Positions 44,344 through 53,096 of a DNA stretch of 64,000 nt are shown one piece after another. A model generated the notes under the pieces. It searched no databases, had not been told where the DNA came from, and saw nothing but the letters and a program-made list of their open reading frames with translations. Position 1 is the stretch's first letter. Each line of letters opens with the position of its first letter. Both the position numbers and the translations under genes were made by a program. The stretch covers positions 1 to 64,000 of the forward strand of contig DATMGU010000053.1 of assembly GCA_035555315.1 (NCBI GenBank), written 5' to 3'. This DNA comes from DATMGU01 sp035555315 (GTDB lineage Bacteria; Pseudomonadota; Alphaproteobacteria; ATCC43930; CGMCC-115725).

Positions 44344-45534
44344 GTGAAGCAGCATAAGGTCATCGTGGTCGGCGGCGGCATCGGCGGCCTCGCGGCGGCG
44401 TTGGCGCTGGCGCGGCTGGGGATCGCGGTCGAACTGCTGGAACAGAGTGCGACGATCGGCGAGGTCGGCGCCGGCATCCAGCTGGGCCCCAACGCCTTCG
44501 CGGCCCTCGACGGGCTGGGTGTCGGCGGGGCGGCGCGCGGGCGGGCCGTGGTCATCGACCACCTGACCATGATGGACGCGGTCGACGCCACCGAGATCGT
44601 CTCGATGGATGTCGGGGCGTCGTTTCGCGAGCGTTTCGGCAACCCCTATGGCGTCATCCATCGGGCCGACATCCATCTGTCGATCCTGGAGGCGGTGCGG
44701 GAAAACCCGCTCATCCAGTTCCGTACCTCGACCCAGGTGCGCGACCTTGAACTCGACGATCAGGGAGCTACCGTCATCGATCAGCGGGGCGAGCGGCACC
44801 GCGCCGCCGCCGTGATCGGGTGCGACGGGGTGAAGTCGGCGATCCGGCAAATCCTGATCGGCGACGAGGCGCGGGTCACCGGTCACGTGGTCTATCGCGC
44901 CGTGGTCGATGTCGGCGACATGCCGACGGAGCTGCGGGTCAACGCGCCGGTTCTCTGGGCGGGACCCGATTGTCACTTGGTGCATTATCCCCTGCGTGGC
45001 GGACAGCAATACAATCTGGTCGTGACCTTCCACAGCCGCGAGACGGAAGTTTGGGGTGTGCGCGACGGCAGCAAGGACGAGGTGCTGTCCTATTTTCAGG
45101 GGGTGCATCCGCGCGCCCATCAAATGCTGGATCGCCCCAGCTCGTGGCGCCGCTGGGCCACCGCCGACCGAGACCCGGTGCCGTCCTGGAGCCGTGGCCG
45201 GGCGACCATCCTCGGCGATGCCGCCCATCCGATGACGCAATATATCGCCCAGGGCGGCTGCATGGCGCTGGAAGACGCCGTCACGCTGGGGGCGGCGGTC
45301 GAGGCCGCCGGCTTCGCGTTCGAGGCGGCGTTCCGGCTTTACGAGACGGCGCGCATCACCCGCACGGCGCGGGTTCTGTATTCGGCGCGCGAGATGGGGC
45401 GGATCTATCACGCCAAGGGGGTCGAGCGCCTGGTGCGCAACTCGCTCTGGGTCGGCCGGACGCAGGCGCAATTCTACGACGCCGTGCAGTGGCTTTATGG
45501 CTGGCGCCCCGAGACCTGTCTGGGGGCAACCTGA
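44344..45534 (+). CDS. 3-hydroxybenzoate 6-hydroxylase-like FAD monooxygenase
   Basis: 396-residue class A flavoprotein monooxygenase, predicted to hydroxylate 3-hydroxybenzoate to gentisate with NADH and oxygen. FAD motifs are VIVVGGGIGGLAAALALARL (residues 6-25), VIGCDGVKSAIRQ and ATILGDAAHPMTQYIAQGGC. Feeding gentisate to the dioxygenase encoded two genes upstream makes the assignment coherent; the related salicylate 5-hydroxylase activity is unlikely because that enzyme is multicomponent. A salicylate 1-hydroxylase-like specificity cannot be excluded from sequence alone. Confidence 0.85.
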   Translation: MKQHKVIVVGGGIGGLAAALALARLGIAVELLEQSATIGEVGAGIQLGPNAFAALDGLGVGGAARGRAVVIDHLTMMDAVDATEIVSMDVGASFRERFGNPYGVIHRADIHLSILEAVRENPLIQFRTSTQVRDLELDDQGATVIDQRGERHRAAAVIGCDGVKSAIRQILIGDEARVTGHVVYRAVVDVGDMPTELRVNAPVLWAGPDCHLVHYPLRGGQQYNLVVTFHSRETEVWGVRDGSKDEVLSYFQGVHPRAHQMLDRPSSWRRWATADRDPVPSWSRGRATILGDAAHPMTQYIAQGGCMALEDAVTLGAAVEAAGFAFEAAFRLYETARITRTARVLYSAREMGRIYHAKGVERLVRNSLWVGRTQAQFYDAVQWLYGWRPETCLGAT

Positions 45535-45588
45535 TAAGCTCCGGACCAAATCACCAAGAACAATAAAAAAGGGGGCGACGGGAAGACA

Positions 45589-46110
45589 ATGCACCGGAAT
45601 TCCGCTCCGCTGCGCGTCTTGAACGGCATCGCCGGGTTCGTCAGCCGCCTATTGGGCGTGGCGCTCATCGCGGCCGTGATCTTGAATTTCGTCAACATCG
45701 TCGCCCGCTATGGCTTCGATCACGCGTTGACCGGCGCCGATGAGTTCCAGATCTATCTGATGGTCGGCATGGCGTTCCTGGGCGCGCTGGTCGCGCATAT
45801 CCGCCGCCGGCACCTGCGCATGGATGTGCTGACCCGCCACTTCTCACCACCGGTGGCACGCCTGGTCGACTTTGTCGAAGCGCTGCTGGCGATCGCGGTC
45901 TGCGGGCTGATGACCTGGGTGTCGTGGACCTACACGATCAAGATCTTCACCATCGGCAGCCATAGCCAGAATGCGCATATCCCGATGTGGATCCCGCACA
46001 GCATGCTGGCGGTGTCGTTCAGCCTGATGACGCTGGTGGGCGTGATCAGGCTGTTCGTCCGGGACGACCCGATACCGGCGCCCGGCGCGGTCGATGGGAC
46101 GGCGCCATGA
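45589..46110 (+). CDS. TRAP transporter small permease DctQ
   Basis: 173-residue four-helix subunit (ALIAAVILNFVNIVARYGFD, FQIYLMVGMAFLGALVAHIR, LLAIAVCGLMTWVSWTYTIK, MLAVSFSLMTLVGVIRLFVR). It overlaps the DctM gene by four bases (ATGA). As part of a sodium-driven importer it probably brings in hydroxybenzoate or a related acid for the operon. Confidence 0.9.
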   Translation: MHRNSAPLRVLNGIAGFVSRLLGVALIAAVILNFVNIVARYGFDHALTGADEFQIYLMVGMAFLGALVAHIRRRHLRMDVLTRHFSPPVARLVDFVEALLAIAVCGLMTWVSWTYTIKIFTIGSHSQNAHIPMWIPHSMLAVSFSLMTLVGVIRLFVRDDPIPAPGAVDGTAP

Positions 46111-47384
46111 GTCTGGTCCTCAGCGTCCTGCCGATCGCCCTGCTGCTGCTGGGCTTTCCGATCTTCCTGGTGCTGCTGACGGCGGTCGCCGCCAGCTTGA
46201 TCTTCTTCATGCACATCCCGCTCTCGGTGCTGCACCAGACCCTGTTCGGCGCGGTCAACGCCTATACCCTGCTGGCGATCCCGTTCTTCATCTTCACCGG
46301 CGAATTGATGGGCCGGGGATCAGTCGCCCAGCGCCTGGTGAATTTGGTCAATGCGGGGGTCGGCAAGATCCCCGGCGGTCTCGGCGTCACGACGGTGTGC
46401 TCGTCGGCCTTGTTCGGCGCGATGTCGGGGCTCAGCGCCGCCTCGGTCGCGACGATCGGCCGGGCGATGCTGCCGGCCCTGACCAAGGCCGGCTATCCCG
46501 CGCGGTTCTCCGCCGGGCTCCTCACCTCGATGGGGGCCATCGACGTGGTGATCCCGCCCAGCATCCCGCTGCTGGTCTACGGCACGGCGGCGCAGGAATC
46601 CGTGCCGCGGCTCTACGCGGCGGGGATCGTGCCGGCGCTGCTGCTGACCTTTCTGCTCTGCGCCTATGTCGTCTGGTACTGCCATCGCAACGGCATCGGT
46701 GCCGGCAATGCGTTTTCGCTCAGCGGCTTGGGGCAGGCGGCGCTGCGCGGGGTCACCGCGCTGGGGGCGCCGGTGATCATCTTCGGTGGCATCTATGGCG
46801 GCGTCTTCACCCCGACCGAAGCCGCCGCCGTCGCCTGCGTCTATGCCGCCGGCGTGCCGCTGCTGATCTATCGGGAGCTGGGCTGGCGCGACATCTTCGA
46901 CTGCGCCCAATCGACGGCGCTCTTTACCGGCCAGATCCTGGTGATCGTCGCCTGCTCGGTCCTGTTCGGCTGGATCCTGACGGTCAATCAGATCCCGTCC
47001 GAGCTCACCGAATGGCTGGTCGGCATGCATCTGCCGCTGTGGAGCCTGCTGCTGGCGATCAACGTGCTGCTGCTGTTGGTCGGCTCGTTCATGGACCCGA
47101 TCTCGGCGATCCTGCTGCTGACCCCGCTGCTGGTGCCGCTGGTCAAGGCTCTCGGCGTCGATCCCGTGCATTTCGGCATCATCTTCGCGGTCAATCTGGG
47201 CATCGGGCTGTTTCACCCGCCCTTCGGGATCAATATCTTCGTCGCCCAGACCGTGCTGCGCCTGCCGCTCGACCTGATCTATCGCGGCATCGTGCCGTTC
47301 GTCTTCGTCTACCTCGTCGGCTTGGCGATCATTACCTATGTGCCGGCGGTCTCCCTGATCGGCGTGCAGTGGCTTATCCGTTGA
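46107..47384 (+). CDS. TRAP transporter large permease DctM
   Basis: 425-residue permease of about 12 helices with the family signatures AIPFFIFTGELMGRGSVAQR, GLSAASVATIGRAMLPALTK, MGAIDVVIPPSIPLLVYGTA and NLGIGLFHPPFGINIFVAQT. ATG 46107 overlaps the DctQ stop. Transports the ligand delivered by the DctP protein encoded next. Confidence 0.95.
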   Translation: MSLVLSVLPIALLLLGFPIFLVLLTAVAASLIFFMHIPLSVLHQTLFGAVNAYTLLAIPFFIFTGELMGRGSVAQRLVNLVNAGVGKIPGGLGVTTVCSSALFGAMSGLSAASVATIGRAMLPALTKAGYPARFSAGLLTSMGAIDVVIPPSIPLLVYGTAAQESVPRLYAAGIVPALLLTFLLCAYVVWYCHRNGIGAGNAFSLSGLGQAALRGVTALGAPVIIFGGIYGGVFTPTEAAAVACVYAAGVPLLIYRELGWRDIFDCAQSTALFTGQILVIVACSVLFGWILTVNQIPSELTEWLVGMHLPLWSLLLAINVLLLLVGSFMDPISAILLLTPLLVPLVKALGVDPVHFGIIFAVNLGIGLFHPPFGINIFVAQTVLRLPLDLIYRGIVPFVFVYLVGLAIITYVPAVSLIGVQWLIR

Positions 47385-47409
47385 TAACAACGACAAAGGG
47401 GAGGAAACC

Positions 47410-48420
47410 ATGATGACTGTTTCTCGTCGGCGGGTCGTTCAGACGCTGTCCGGCCTCGCCTTCGCCGGCGGTCTCGGACTTGCCGGCCGGGCCGGGGCGC
47501 AGCAATTCACGATGAAGCTCACCACCACGGCCTCGAACGATCTCGATAACCAATGGCTGATGCTGTTGAAGAGAGACGTCGAGGCCGCCAGCAACGGCAA
47601 GATCAAGGCGAATGTCTATCCGGCGAGCCAGCTGGGCTCGGCCGAGACGACGATCGAGGGCGTCACCATGGGCACGGTGGAGGTCGCGATGAACGCGTCC
47701 GGCACCTATGAAGGGTTGGAACCGCGCTTCGCGGTGCTGGCGGTGCCTGGCGTCATCCAGAGCATGGCGCAGGGTGCGAAGGTGCTGGCCGATCCGGATG
47801 TGCGCAAAATGCTCGGCACGATCGGGCGGGACAAGGGCGTCGAGGTGCTCACCGCCTTGGCCCATTCGCCGGTCGGCATCGTGTCGCGCCGGCCGATAAG
47901 CGCGCTGACGGATTTCAAGGGCATGAAGATCCGGGTGCCCGGATCGGCCCTGCTGATCGAGCAGCTGAAGCAACTGGGCGCCTCGCCGATCGCCATGTCC
48001 CTGGGCGAGGTCCTGCCGGCGTTCCAGAACGGCACGATCGACGGCGTCTATGCCGGCACGACGATCTTCTCCGCGCTGAAATACTATGACATCTCGAAGA
48101 CCCTGACGCTGTTGCCGAGCACCTTCGTGGTCATCGTCGGCCTGGTGAACAGCGACTACATGAAGTCGCTCGGCCCCTCCGAAGCCCTGGTACGTGAGGC
48201 GGCCGGCAAGGCCGATATCGAGGGCGCCGTTTGGGGCGAGGGCGATGTCGCCAATGCGAAGATGCTTTGGGAAAAGAACGGCGGCCAGACGCTGACGCTG
48301 CCCGCCGACGATGCCAAGAAGTATCTCGACATCGTCGTGCCGACCGCGCTGCGCAACCTCAACCCGGCGACCCGCGCCGATTACGAGGTGCTGAAGGCGG
48401 TCTCCGCGAAATACGTCTGA
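47410..48420 (+). CDS. TRAP transporter substrate-binding protein DctP
   Basis: 336-residue secreted protein with a signal peptide containing SRRRVV and ending near AGAQQF (residues 1-34), possibly Tat-exported. The DctP core shows YPASQLGSAETTIEGVTMGT, DFKGMKIRVPGSALLIEQLK, LGASPIAMSLGEVLPAFQNG and TIDGVYAGTT; the Arg in KIRVPG binds a carboxylate. It completes the TRAP system of the hydroxybenzoate operon. Ligand not proven. Confidence 0.93.
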   Translation: MMTVSRRRVVQTLSGLAFAGGLGLAGRAGAQQFTMKLTTTASNDLDNQWLMLLKRDVEAASNGKIKANVYPASQLGSAETTIEGVTMGTVEVAMNASGTYEGLEPRFAVLAVPGVIQSMAQGAKVLADPDVRKMLGTIGRDKGVEVLTALAHSPVGIVSRRPISALTDFKGMKIRVPGSALLIEQLKQLGASPIAMSLGEVLPAFQNGTIDGVYAGTTIFSALKYYDISKTLTLLPSTFVVIVGLVNSDYMKSLGPSEALVREAAGKADIEGAVWGEGDVANAKMLWEKNGGQTLTLPADDAKKYLDIVVPTALRNLNPATRADYEVLKAVSAKYV

Positions 48421-48438
48421 TCGGGAGAAGACACCATC

Positions 48439-48543
48439 ATGACCACCCCCTCTCAAGGCATCCTGCCGTTCCAGTGGGAGTACTATTATGGCCGCGCGGG
48501 CCACACCGATCGTCATCCCGTTTCTTTGGAGACCGCCTCATGA
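48439..48543 (+). CDS. 34-residue small protein coupled to the class II aldolase gene
   Basis: ATG 48439 follows GGGAGAAG by eight bases and opens a 34-codon frame containing ILPFQWEYYYGRAGHTDRHP, ending at TGA 48541-48543. The stop overlaps the ATG of the next gene (ATGA), the same coupling used by true genes in this window. There is no signal peptide or membrane segment; it is rich in aromatic residues. Function unknown: a small subunit or a leader for coupling are both possible. Confidence 0.5.
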   Translation: MTTPSQGILPFQWEYYYGRAGHTDRHPVSLETAS

Positions 48544-49277
48544 CGAACCAGACCACCGCTAACCCAAATCAGCTGGGGCCGGATCTGCTGGGGGAGATCG
48601 TCGATGCCAATCACATCCTGTTCCATCAGGGCGTGGTCGATGCTTTCGGCCATGTCAGCGCGCGTCACGACAAGCATCCCGATCGTTTCCTGCTGGCCCG
48701 CAACATGGCCCCGGCCCAGGTCGAGCGGGAGGACATCATCGAGTTCGACCTGGACGGCACGCCGCTCAACGCCGAGGGCCGCCGCGTCTATCTGGAGCGC
48801 TTCATCCATGGCGAGATCTATCGCGCCCGGCCGGATGTCATGGCTATCGTGCATAGCCATTCCCCCTCGGTGGTGCCGTTCAGCGTGGTCAAGAGCGTGC
48901 GGTTCCGGCCGGCCTGCCACATGTGCGGCTTTCTCGGCACCGGTGCGGATATCTTCGAGATCCGCGATACCGCCGGCCCCGCGACCGACTTGCTGATCCG
49001 CGATGCCAAGCTGGGCAAGGCCCTGGCGGACTCGCTGGGCTCGGCCAATGTCGTGCTGATGCGGGGCCATGGCTCGACGGTGGTCGGCCCCTCGGTGAAA
49101 CAGGCGGTCTATCGAGCCGTCTATACCGAGGTCAATGCGCGCCTCGTGGCCGATGCGTTGCGTCTCGGCCCGGTCGAGTATCTGACGCCGGAGGAGGCGG
49201 AGACAGCCCTCGCGATCGAAAAGGAAATCGAGCGGCCGTGGCAGTTCTGGAAAGCCGCGGCACGGGCGGCGGGCTGA
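48540..49277 (+). CDS. Class II aldolase/adducin-family protein (possible aromatic-acid decarboxylase)
   Basis: 245-residue metal-dependent protein of the class II aldolase fold. Zn ligands are H105 and H107 in AIVHSHSPSVV and H177 in MRGHGST; the conserved Glu is E92 in HGEIYRARPDV. Relatives include fuculose-phosphate aldolase and the 3,4-dihydroxyphthalate decarboxylase PhtC. In an operon for hydroxybenzoate breakdown, decarboxylation of a hydroxylated aromatic diacid is an attractive alternative to aldol cleavage. ATG 48540 overlaps the stop of a 34-codon gene. Confidence 0.85.
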   Translation: MTNQTTANPNQLGPDLLGEIVDANHILFHQGVVDAFGHVSARHDKHPDRFLLARNMAPAQVEREDIIEFDLDGTPLNAEGRRVYLERFIHGEIYRARPDVMAIVHSHSPSVVPFSVVKSVRFRPACHMCGFLGTGADIFEIRDTAGPATDLLIRDAKLGKALADSLGSANVVLMRGHGSTVVGPSVKQAVYRAVYTEVNARLVADALRLGPVEYLTPEEAETALAIEKEIERPWQFWKAAARAAG

Positions 49278-49369
49278 GCCGCTTCCCGCGTGCATCGGAG
49301 AGGTGACGACCGAGACCGGAAGACTGTATGACGGTTTCGTCGCCCTTTAGTGGCGCGAGGAGCGTTTCC

Positions 49370-49825
49370 ATGCTTGAAGTCGAAAGCGCCGAAGCCCTGC
49401 GCGATTATGTCGGACAAACCCTCGGGCAAAGTGCCTGGCTGACCGTCGATCAGCCGATGATCGATGGGTTCGCGCAGGCGACCGGCGATCACCAATGGAT
49501 CCATGTGGATGTCGAGCGCGCGCGTCGGGAGGCCCCGGGCGGCAAGACCATCGCGCATGGTTACCTGACCCTCTCGCTGCTGCCGCGCCTGTCGGCCGAG
49601 ATCTATGCGATCCGCCGGAAGACGCGGGGGATCAATTACGGTGTCAACAAGGTGCGCTTTCTCAGTGTCGTGCCGGCCGGCGCGCGCGTCCGGCTGAGTT
49701 CGGTCCTGAAAGCCGTCGAACCGGCATCGGGCGGACAGCGCATCACGGTCGAGGCGACGATGGAGATCGAGAACGGCGATCGGCCGGCTCTCGTCGCCGA
49801 GACGATCGTCCTGGTTTTCGAGTGA
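49370..49825 (+). CDS. MaoC-family dehydratase
   Basis: 151-residue hot-dog-fold protein. The catalytic (R)-hydratase motif is seen as FAQATGDHQWIHVDVERARR with the Asp-His pair, followed by KTIAHGYLTLSLLP. ATG 49370 is preferred over ATG 49328 because GAGGAG precedes it and the family begins here. Such enzymes hydrate enoyl-CoA substrates or mesaconyl-type C5 acids. It is followed by a CitE-like gene, a pair reminiscent of mesaconyl/citramalyl-CoA steps. Confidence 0.87.
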   Translation: MLEVESAEALRDYVGQTLGQSAWLTVDQPMIDGFAQATGDHQWIHVDVERARREAPGGKTIAHGYLTLSLLPRLSAEIYAIRRKTRGINYGVNKVRFLSVVPAGARVRLSSVLKAVEPASGGQRITVEATMEIENGDRPALVAETIVLVFE

Positions 49826-49832
49826 CGGCGAG

Positions 49833-50852
49833 ATGAGCCGGAACCGACATCGCTGGCGATCCCTGCTGTTCGTTCCCGCGGATAATTCCCGCCAGATCGA
49901 GAAGGCATCGTCGCGCGGCGCCGATGCGCTGATCCTCGATCTGGAGGATGCGGTAGCCCCGCCGGGCAAACCCGCCGCGCGGAAAGGATTGCCCGGCGTG
50001 ATCGACGCCCTGGCGGGGCAGGGGGCCGAGATCCTCGTGCGGATCAATAGTGGCGTGGCGGATCTCGACGCGGATCTGGACGCCGCGATTCGGGTCGGGG
50101 TCCAAGCCCTGGTGGTGCCCAAGGTCGAAGACCCGGCGGACCTGCGCGCGATCGACGCACGCTTGACCGAGGCGGAGACGGCGCGCGGGTTGCCTGTCGG
50201 CGGGATCGGCTTGGTGGCGCTGATCGAAACGCCGGGCGCGGTGTTCCGCCTGCCCGACATCGCGACGGCGCCCAGGCTGATCGGCTTGGCCCTGGGCAGC
50301 GAGGATTTCGCGCTCTCGCTCGGCGTGGTCCCCAGCGCGGCCTGTCTCCAACTCCCCTGCCAGATGCTCGCCCTGGCGGCGGCCGCGCAGGGATTGATGG
50401 GCTTCGGGCTGCCGCACTCCATCGCCGACTTTACCCATCTGGATGCCTATCGGGCCGCGGCGATCTCGGCCGCCGCGATGGGGCTGACCGGCGGCTTCTG
50501 CATCCATCCGGCGCAGCTCCCCATCATCAACGACGTGTTCGGCGTCTCTGCCACGGAAGTGGACTGGGCACGCGGCGTGCTCGCCGCTTGGGAGGCGGCG
50601 CAGCGGTCGGGAGCATCGGTGATCGCGCTCGACGGGCAGATGATCGACAAGCCGGTCGTCGAACGCGCCCAAGCGATCGTTCGGCCCAGGGTTGATAGAG
50701 GGCTTCAGCCCTTGGAGCGGCGCATGGGCTCCGGCGGGGTCGATGCGCCGTCGCCCAAGGGTCGTTGCACCAGGACGGAATCGGTCCAGCGCCCGAATTT
50801 GAAGCCGATCGCCGGCAGCAAGCCGGCCCGCATGAAGCCAAAGGCTTCATGA
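49833..50852 (+). CDS. HpcH/HpaI- or CitE-type lyase with antisense C-terminal extension
   Basis: 339-residue TIM-barrel lyase related to citrate lyase beta, citramalyl-CoA and malyl-CoA lyases. Motifs: RSLLFVPADNSRQIEKASSR, DALILDLEDAVAPPGKPAAR, GLVALIETPGAVFRLPDIAT, LALGSEDFAL and GGFCIHPAQLPIINDVF. The family normally ends near the sequence DKPVVERAQAIV (about residue 285). The further 50 residues are read through the 3' end of the convergent acetyltransferase gene (148-base overlap) and do not look like a domain. ATG 49833 lies seven bases after the MaoC stop. Probably cleaves a C4-C5 hydroxyacyl-CoA. Confidence 0.85.
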   Translation: MSRNRHRWRSLLFVPADNSRQIEKASSRGADALILDLEDAVAPPGKPAARKGLPGVIDALAGQGAEILVRINSGVADLDADLDAAIRVGVQALVVPKVEDPADLRAIDARLTEAETARGLPVGGIGLVALIETPGAVFRLPDIATAPRLIGLALGSEDFALSLGVVPSAACLQLPCQMLALAAAAQGLMGFGLPHSIADFTHLDAYRAAAISAAAMGLTGGFCIHPAQLPIINDVFGVSATEVDWARGVLAAWEAAQRSGASVIALDGQMIDKPVVERAQAIVRPRVDRGLQPLERRMGSGGVDAPSPKGRCTRTESVQRPNLKPIAGSKPARMKPKAS

Positions 50853-51262
50853 AGCTTCAGCGACGGCTCGTTGGCCGCGTCGATATAGCCGATCATCTGA
50901 CGGTAGCCGGCCTCGGCGCAGGCGTCGATCAGCACCCGCAGCATCGCGCGCCCGATCCCGCGCGCGGTGAAATCCCGATGCACATAGATCGAATGCTTCA
51001 CCGCGTAGCGATAGGCCGGACGTTTGCGGAACGGGACGACATAGGCATAGCCGGCAATCATCCCGTTCGTCTCGGCGACGATATGGGGCAGCCGCTTGTG
51101 CAGCATCGTCTTGCGGCGCCGTCTGAGATCGTCGGTATCCAGCGGCTCGGCCTCGTAGTCGCCCAGGCCTCGATGGATGTAGTCGGTATAGATCGCCAGC
51201 ATCGCCGGCACATCGGCTTCGGTGGAGGCGCGCACCACGAGATCGGCTACCGGATTCGTCAT
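50705..51262 (-). CDS. GNAT-family N-acetyltransferase, phosphinothricin-acetyltransferase-like
   Basis: 185-residue acetyl-CoA-dependent acetyltransferase of the PAT/Pat-like group. The first strand and helix VRASTEADVPAMLAIYTDYI, the acetyl-CoA-binding SIYVHRDFTARGIGRAMLRV and YIDAANEPSLKLHEAFGF are typical. ATG 51262 follows GGAGAG. These enzymes acetylate phosphinothricin, methionine sulfoximine or related amino acids. Its 3' end is overlapped by the antisense tail of the CitE-like gene. Confidence 0.9.
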   Translation of the reverse strand: MTNPVADLVVRASTEADVPAMLAIYTDYIHRGLGDYEAEPLDTDDLRRRRKTMLHKRLPHIVAETNGMIAGYAYVVPFRKRPAYRYAVKHSIYVHRDFTARGIGRAMLRVLIDACAEAGYRQMIGYIDAANEPSLKLHEAFGFMRAGLLPAIGFKFGRWTDSVLVQRPLGDGASTPPEPMRRSKG

Positions 51263-51487
51263 TGACCATCGCTCTCCATTCCCGAGGCATAATAGAAGCG
51301 CGTCGAGCACGCAGGCGATGCATATCATGCCGCCGCTCTCGCGCCCCGGATGCTTTTGTGGCATTAATCATGCAGCGTCGGATGCCATGAGGGACGGGGG
51401 CAGGGCTTGACGCCGCGGTGAAAGTTCACGCCGCCAAGCAGGTGGCCTCCGACCAATCCACGAGAAGAACGAAGGACATCATAGCTC

Positions 51488-53089
51488 ATGAAGCGTCGCG
51501 CTTTCTTGAAGACCGCCGCGATCGGCGCGGCTGCAACCGTCGCAGCCCCTTTCGCCGCTCCCCGCATCTCATTCGCCCAAAACACCCGCGTGTTGCGGTT
51601 TGTGCCGCAGGCCAATCTGTCGAGCCTGGACGCGGTCGCCGGTACGCAATATGTCGTGCGCAATGCGTCGCTGCTGGTATGGGACACGCTCTACGGCATC
51701 GATTCCAAGCTGGTTCCCCAGCCGCAGATGTGCGAGGGCCACGAGGCCTCCGCCGATGCCAAGACCTGGACGTTCAAGCTGCGTCCCGGCCTGAAATGGC
51801 ATGACGGCGAAGCGGTGACGTCACGGGATGTCGTGGCCAGCCTCAACCGCTGGATGGTCCGCGATACCATGGGCCAGGTCATCAAGGCGCGCCTGGACGC
51901 CTTGGAAGCGCTGGACGACCGCAGCTTCCGCTTCCGTCTGAACAAGCCGTTTCCGAAGATGCTGTTCGCGCTGGGCAAGAACAACGCGCCGGTCGCCTTC
52001 ATCATGCCGGAACGCATCGCCAAGACCGATCCGTTCAAGCTGATCAGCGAATATGTCGGCTCCGGCCCGATGAAGTTCAACACGGCGGAATGGGCGCCCG
52101 GTGCCAAGGCGGTGTTCGAGAAATTCGCCGATTACGCGCCCCGCGAGGAGCCCGGCGATTGGTTGGCGGGCGGCAAGCGGATGATGTTCGACCGCATCGA
52201 GTGGCAGATTCTGAGCGATCCCGCGACGGTCGCCGCCGCCCTGCAGAAGGGCGAGGTCGATTGGGCCGAAACGCCGCTGCCCGATCTGGTGCCGTTGCTG
52301 AGGAAAAACAAAGATATCACCGTCGATATCTCCGATCCGCTGGGCAATATCGGCTCCCTGCGGATGAACCATCTGCAGCCGCCGTTCAACGATGTGCGGG
52401 CGCGCCGCGCGCTGATGATGGCGCTCAGCCAGCAGGATTATATGCAGGCGGTGGTCGGCGATAATCCGGACCTATGGAAGCCGCTGCCCAGCTTCTTCAC
52501 GCCCGGCACGCCGTTCTATACCGAGGAGGGTGGCGACATCCTGAAGGGCCCGCGGAACTACGACGCGGCCAAGAAGCTGCTGTCCGAGGCGGGGCTGCTC
52601 GGTGCCAAGGTCACCCTGGTGGTCGCGACCGATGTGGCGATCACCAAGGCCGAGGGCGACGTCACCGCCGATCTGCTGAAGAAGATCGGCTTCGAGGTCG
52701 ATCTGATCGAGACCGATTGGGGCACGGTCGGCGCCCGGCGCGCGAAGAAGGACCCGCCGAGCCAAGGCGGCTGGAACATCTTCCACACCTGGCATGCCGG
52801 TGCCGATTGCGTGAACCCGGCGGCCTATACGGCACTCGATGCCGGCGGCGACAAGGCGTGGTTCGGCTGGCCGAAATCCGATCTCGTCCAGCAGTTGATC
52901 GGCGAGTGGTACGACGCCCCGGATGCGGCGGCCGAAAAGGCGGCGATAGCGAAGATCAACAAGGCGAGCTTCGACCTCGTGACCTATGCCCCGACCGGGT
53001 TCTTCCTGATCAATCAGGCCTGGCGCAAGAACGTGACCGGCGTGGTGAAGGCGCCGTTCCCGATGTTCTGGGGTGTCCAGAAAACCTGA
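51488..53089 (+). CDS. ABC transporter substrate-binding protein, family 5 (peptide/nickel type)
   Basis: 533-residue secreted binding protein with Tat-like signal (KRRAFLKTAAIGAAATVAAP, residues 2-21). DppA/OppA-fold landmarks are SKLVPQPQMCEGHE, WKFTFKLRPG-like TWTFKLRPGLKWHDGEAVTS, and the C-terminal region VTYAPTGFFLINQAWRKNVT. ATG 51488 lacks a strong ribosome site. No permease or ATPase genes adjoin it; it is an orphan between a divergent acetyltransferase and the convergent sulfonate operon. Ligand unknown. Confidence 0.9.
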   Translation: MKRRAFLKTAAIGAAATVAAPFAAPRISFAQNTRVLRFVPQANLSSLDAVAGTQYVVRNASLLVWDTLYGIDSKLVPQPQMCEGHEASADAKTWTFKLRPGLKWHDGEAVTSRDVVASLNRWMVRDTMGQVIKARLDALEALDDRSFRFRLNKPFPKMLFALGKNNAPVAFIMPERIAKTDPFKLISEYVGSGPMKFNTAEWAPGAKAVFEKFADYAPREEPGDWLAGGKRMMFDRIEWQILSDPATVAAALQKGEVDWAETPLPDLVPLLRKNKDITVDISDPLGNIGSLRMNHLQPPFNDVRARRALMMALSQQDYMQAVVGDNPDLWKPLPSFFTPGTPFYTEEGGDILKGPRNYDAAKKLLSEAGLLGAKVTLVVATDVAITKAEGDVTADLLKKIGFEVDLIETDWGTVGARRAKKDPPSQGGWNIFHTWHAGADCVNPAAYTALDAGGDKAWFGWPKSDLVQQLIGEWYDAPDAAAEKAAIAKINKASFDLVTYAPTGFFLINQAWRKNVTGVVKAPFPMFWGVQKT

Positions 53090-53096
53090 TCTTGCT

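Noticed and set aside
42604..45594. Long minus-strand open frame opposite the gentisate operon.
   Set aside because: Shadow of three firmly assigned plus-strand enzymes; composition is that of an antisense frame.
51263..51487. Possible hairpin in the gap before the peptide-type binding protein (GGTGAAAGTTCACGCC region).
   Set aside because: Only about five consecutive pairs; below what can be distinguished from chance in GC-rich DNA.
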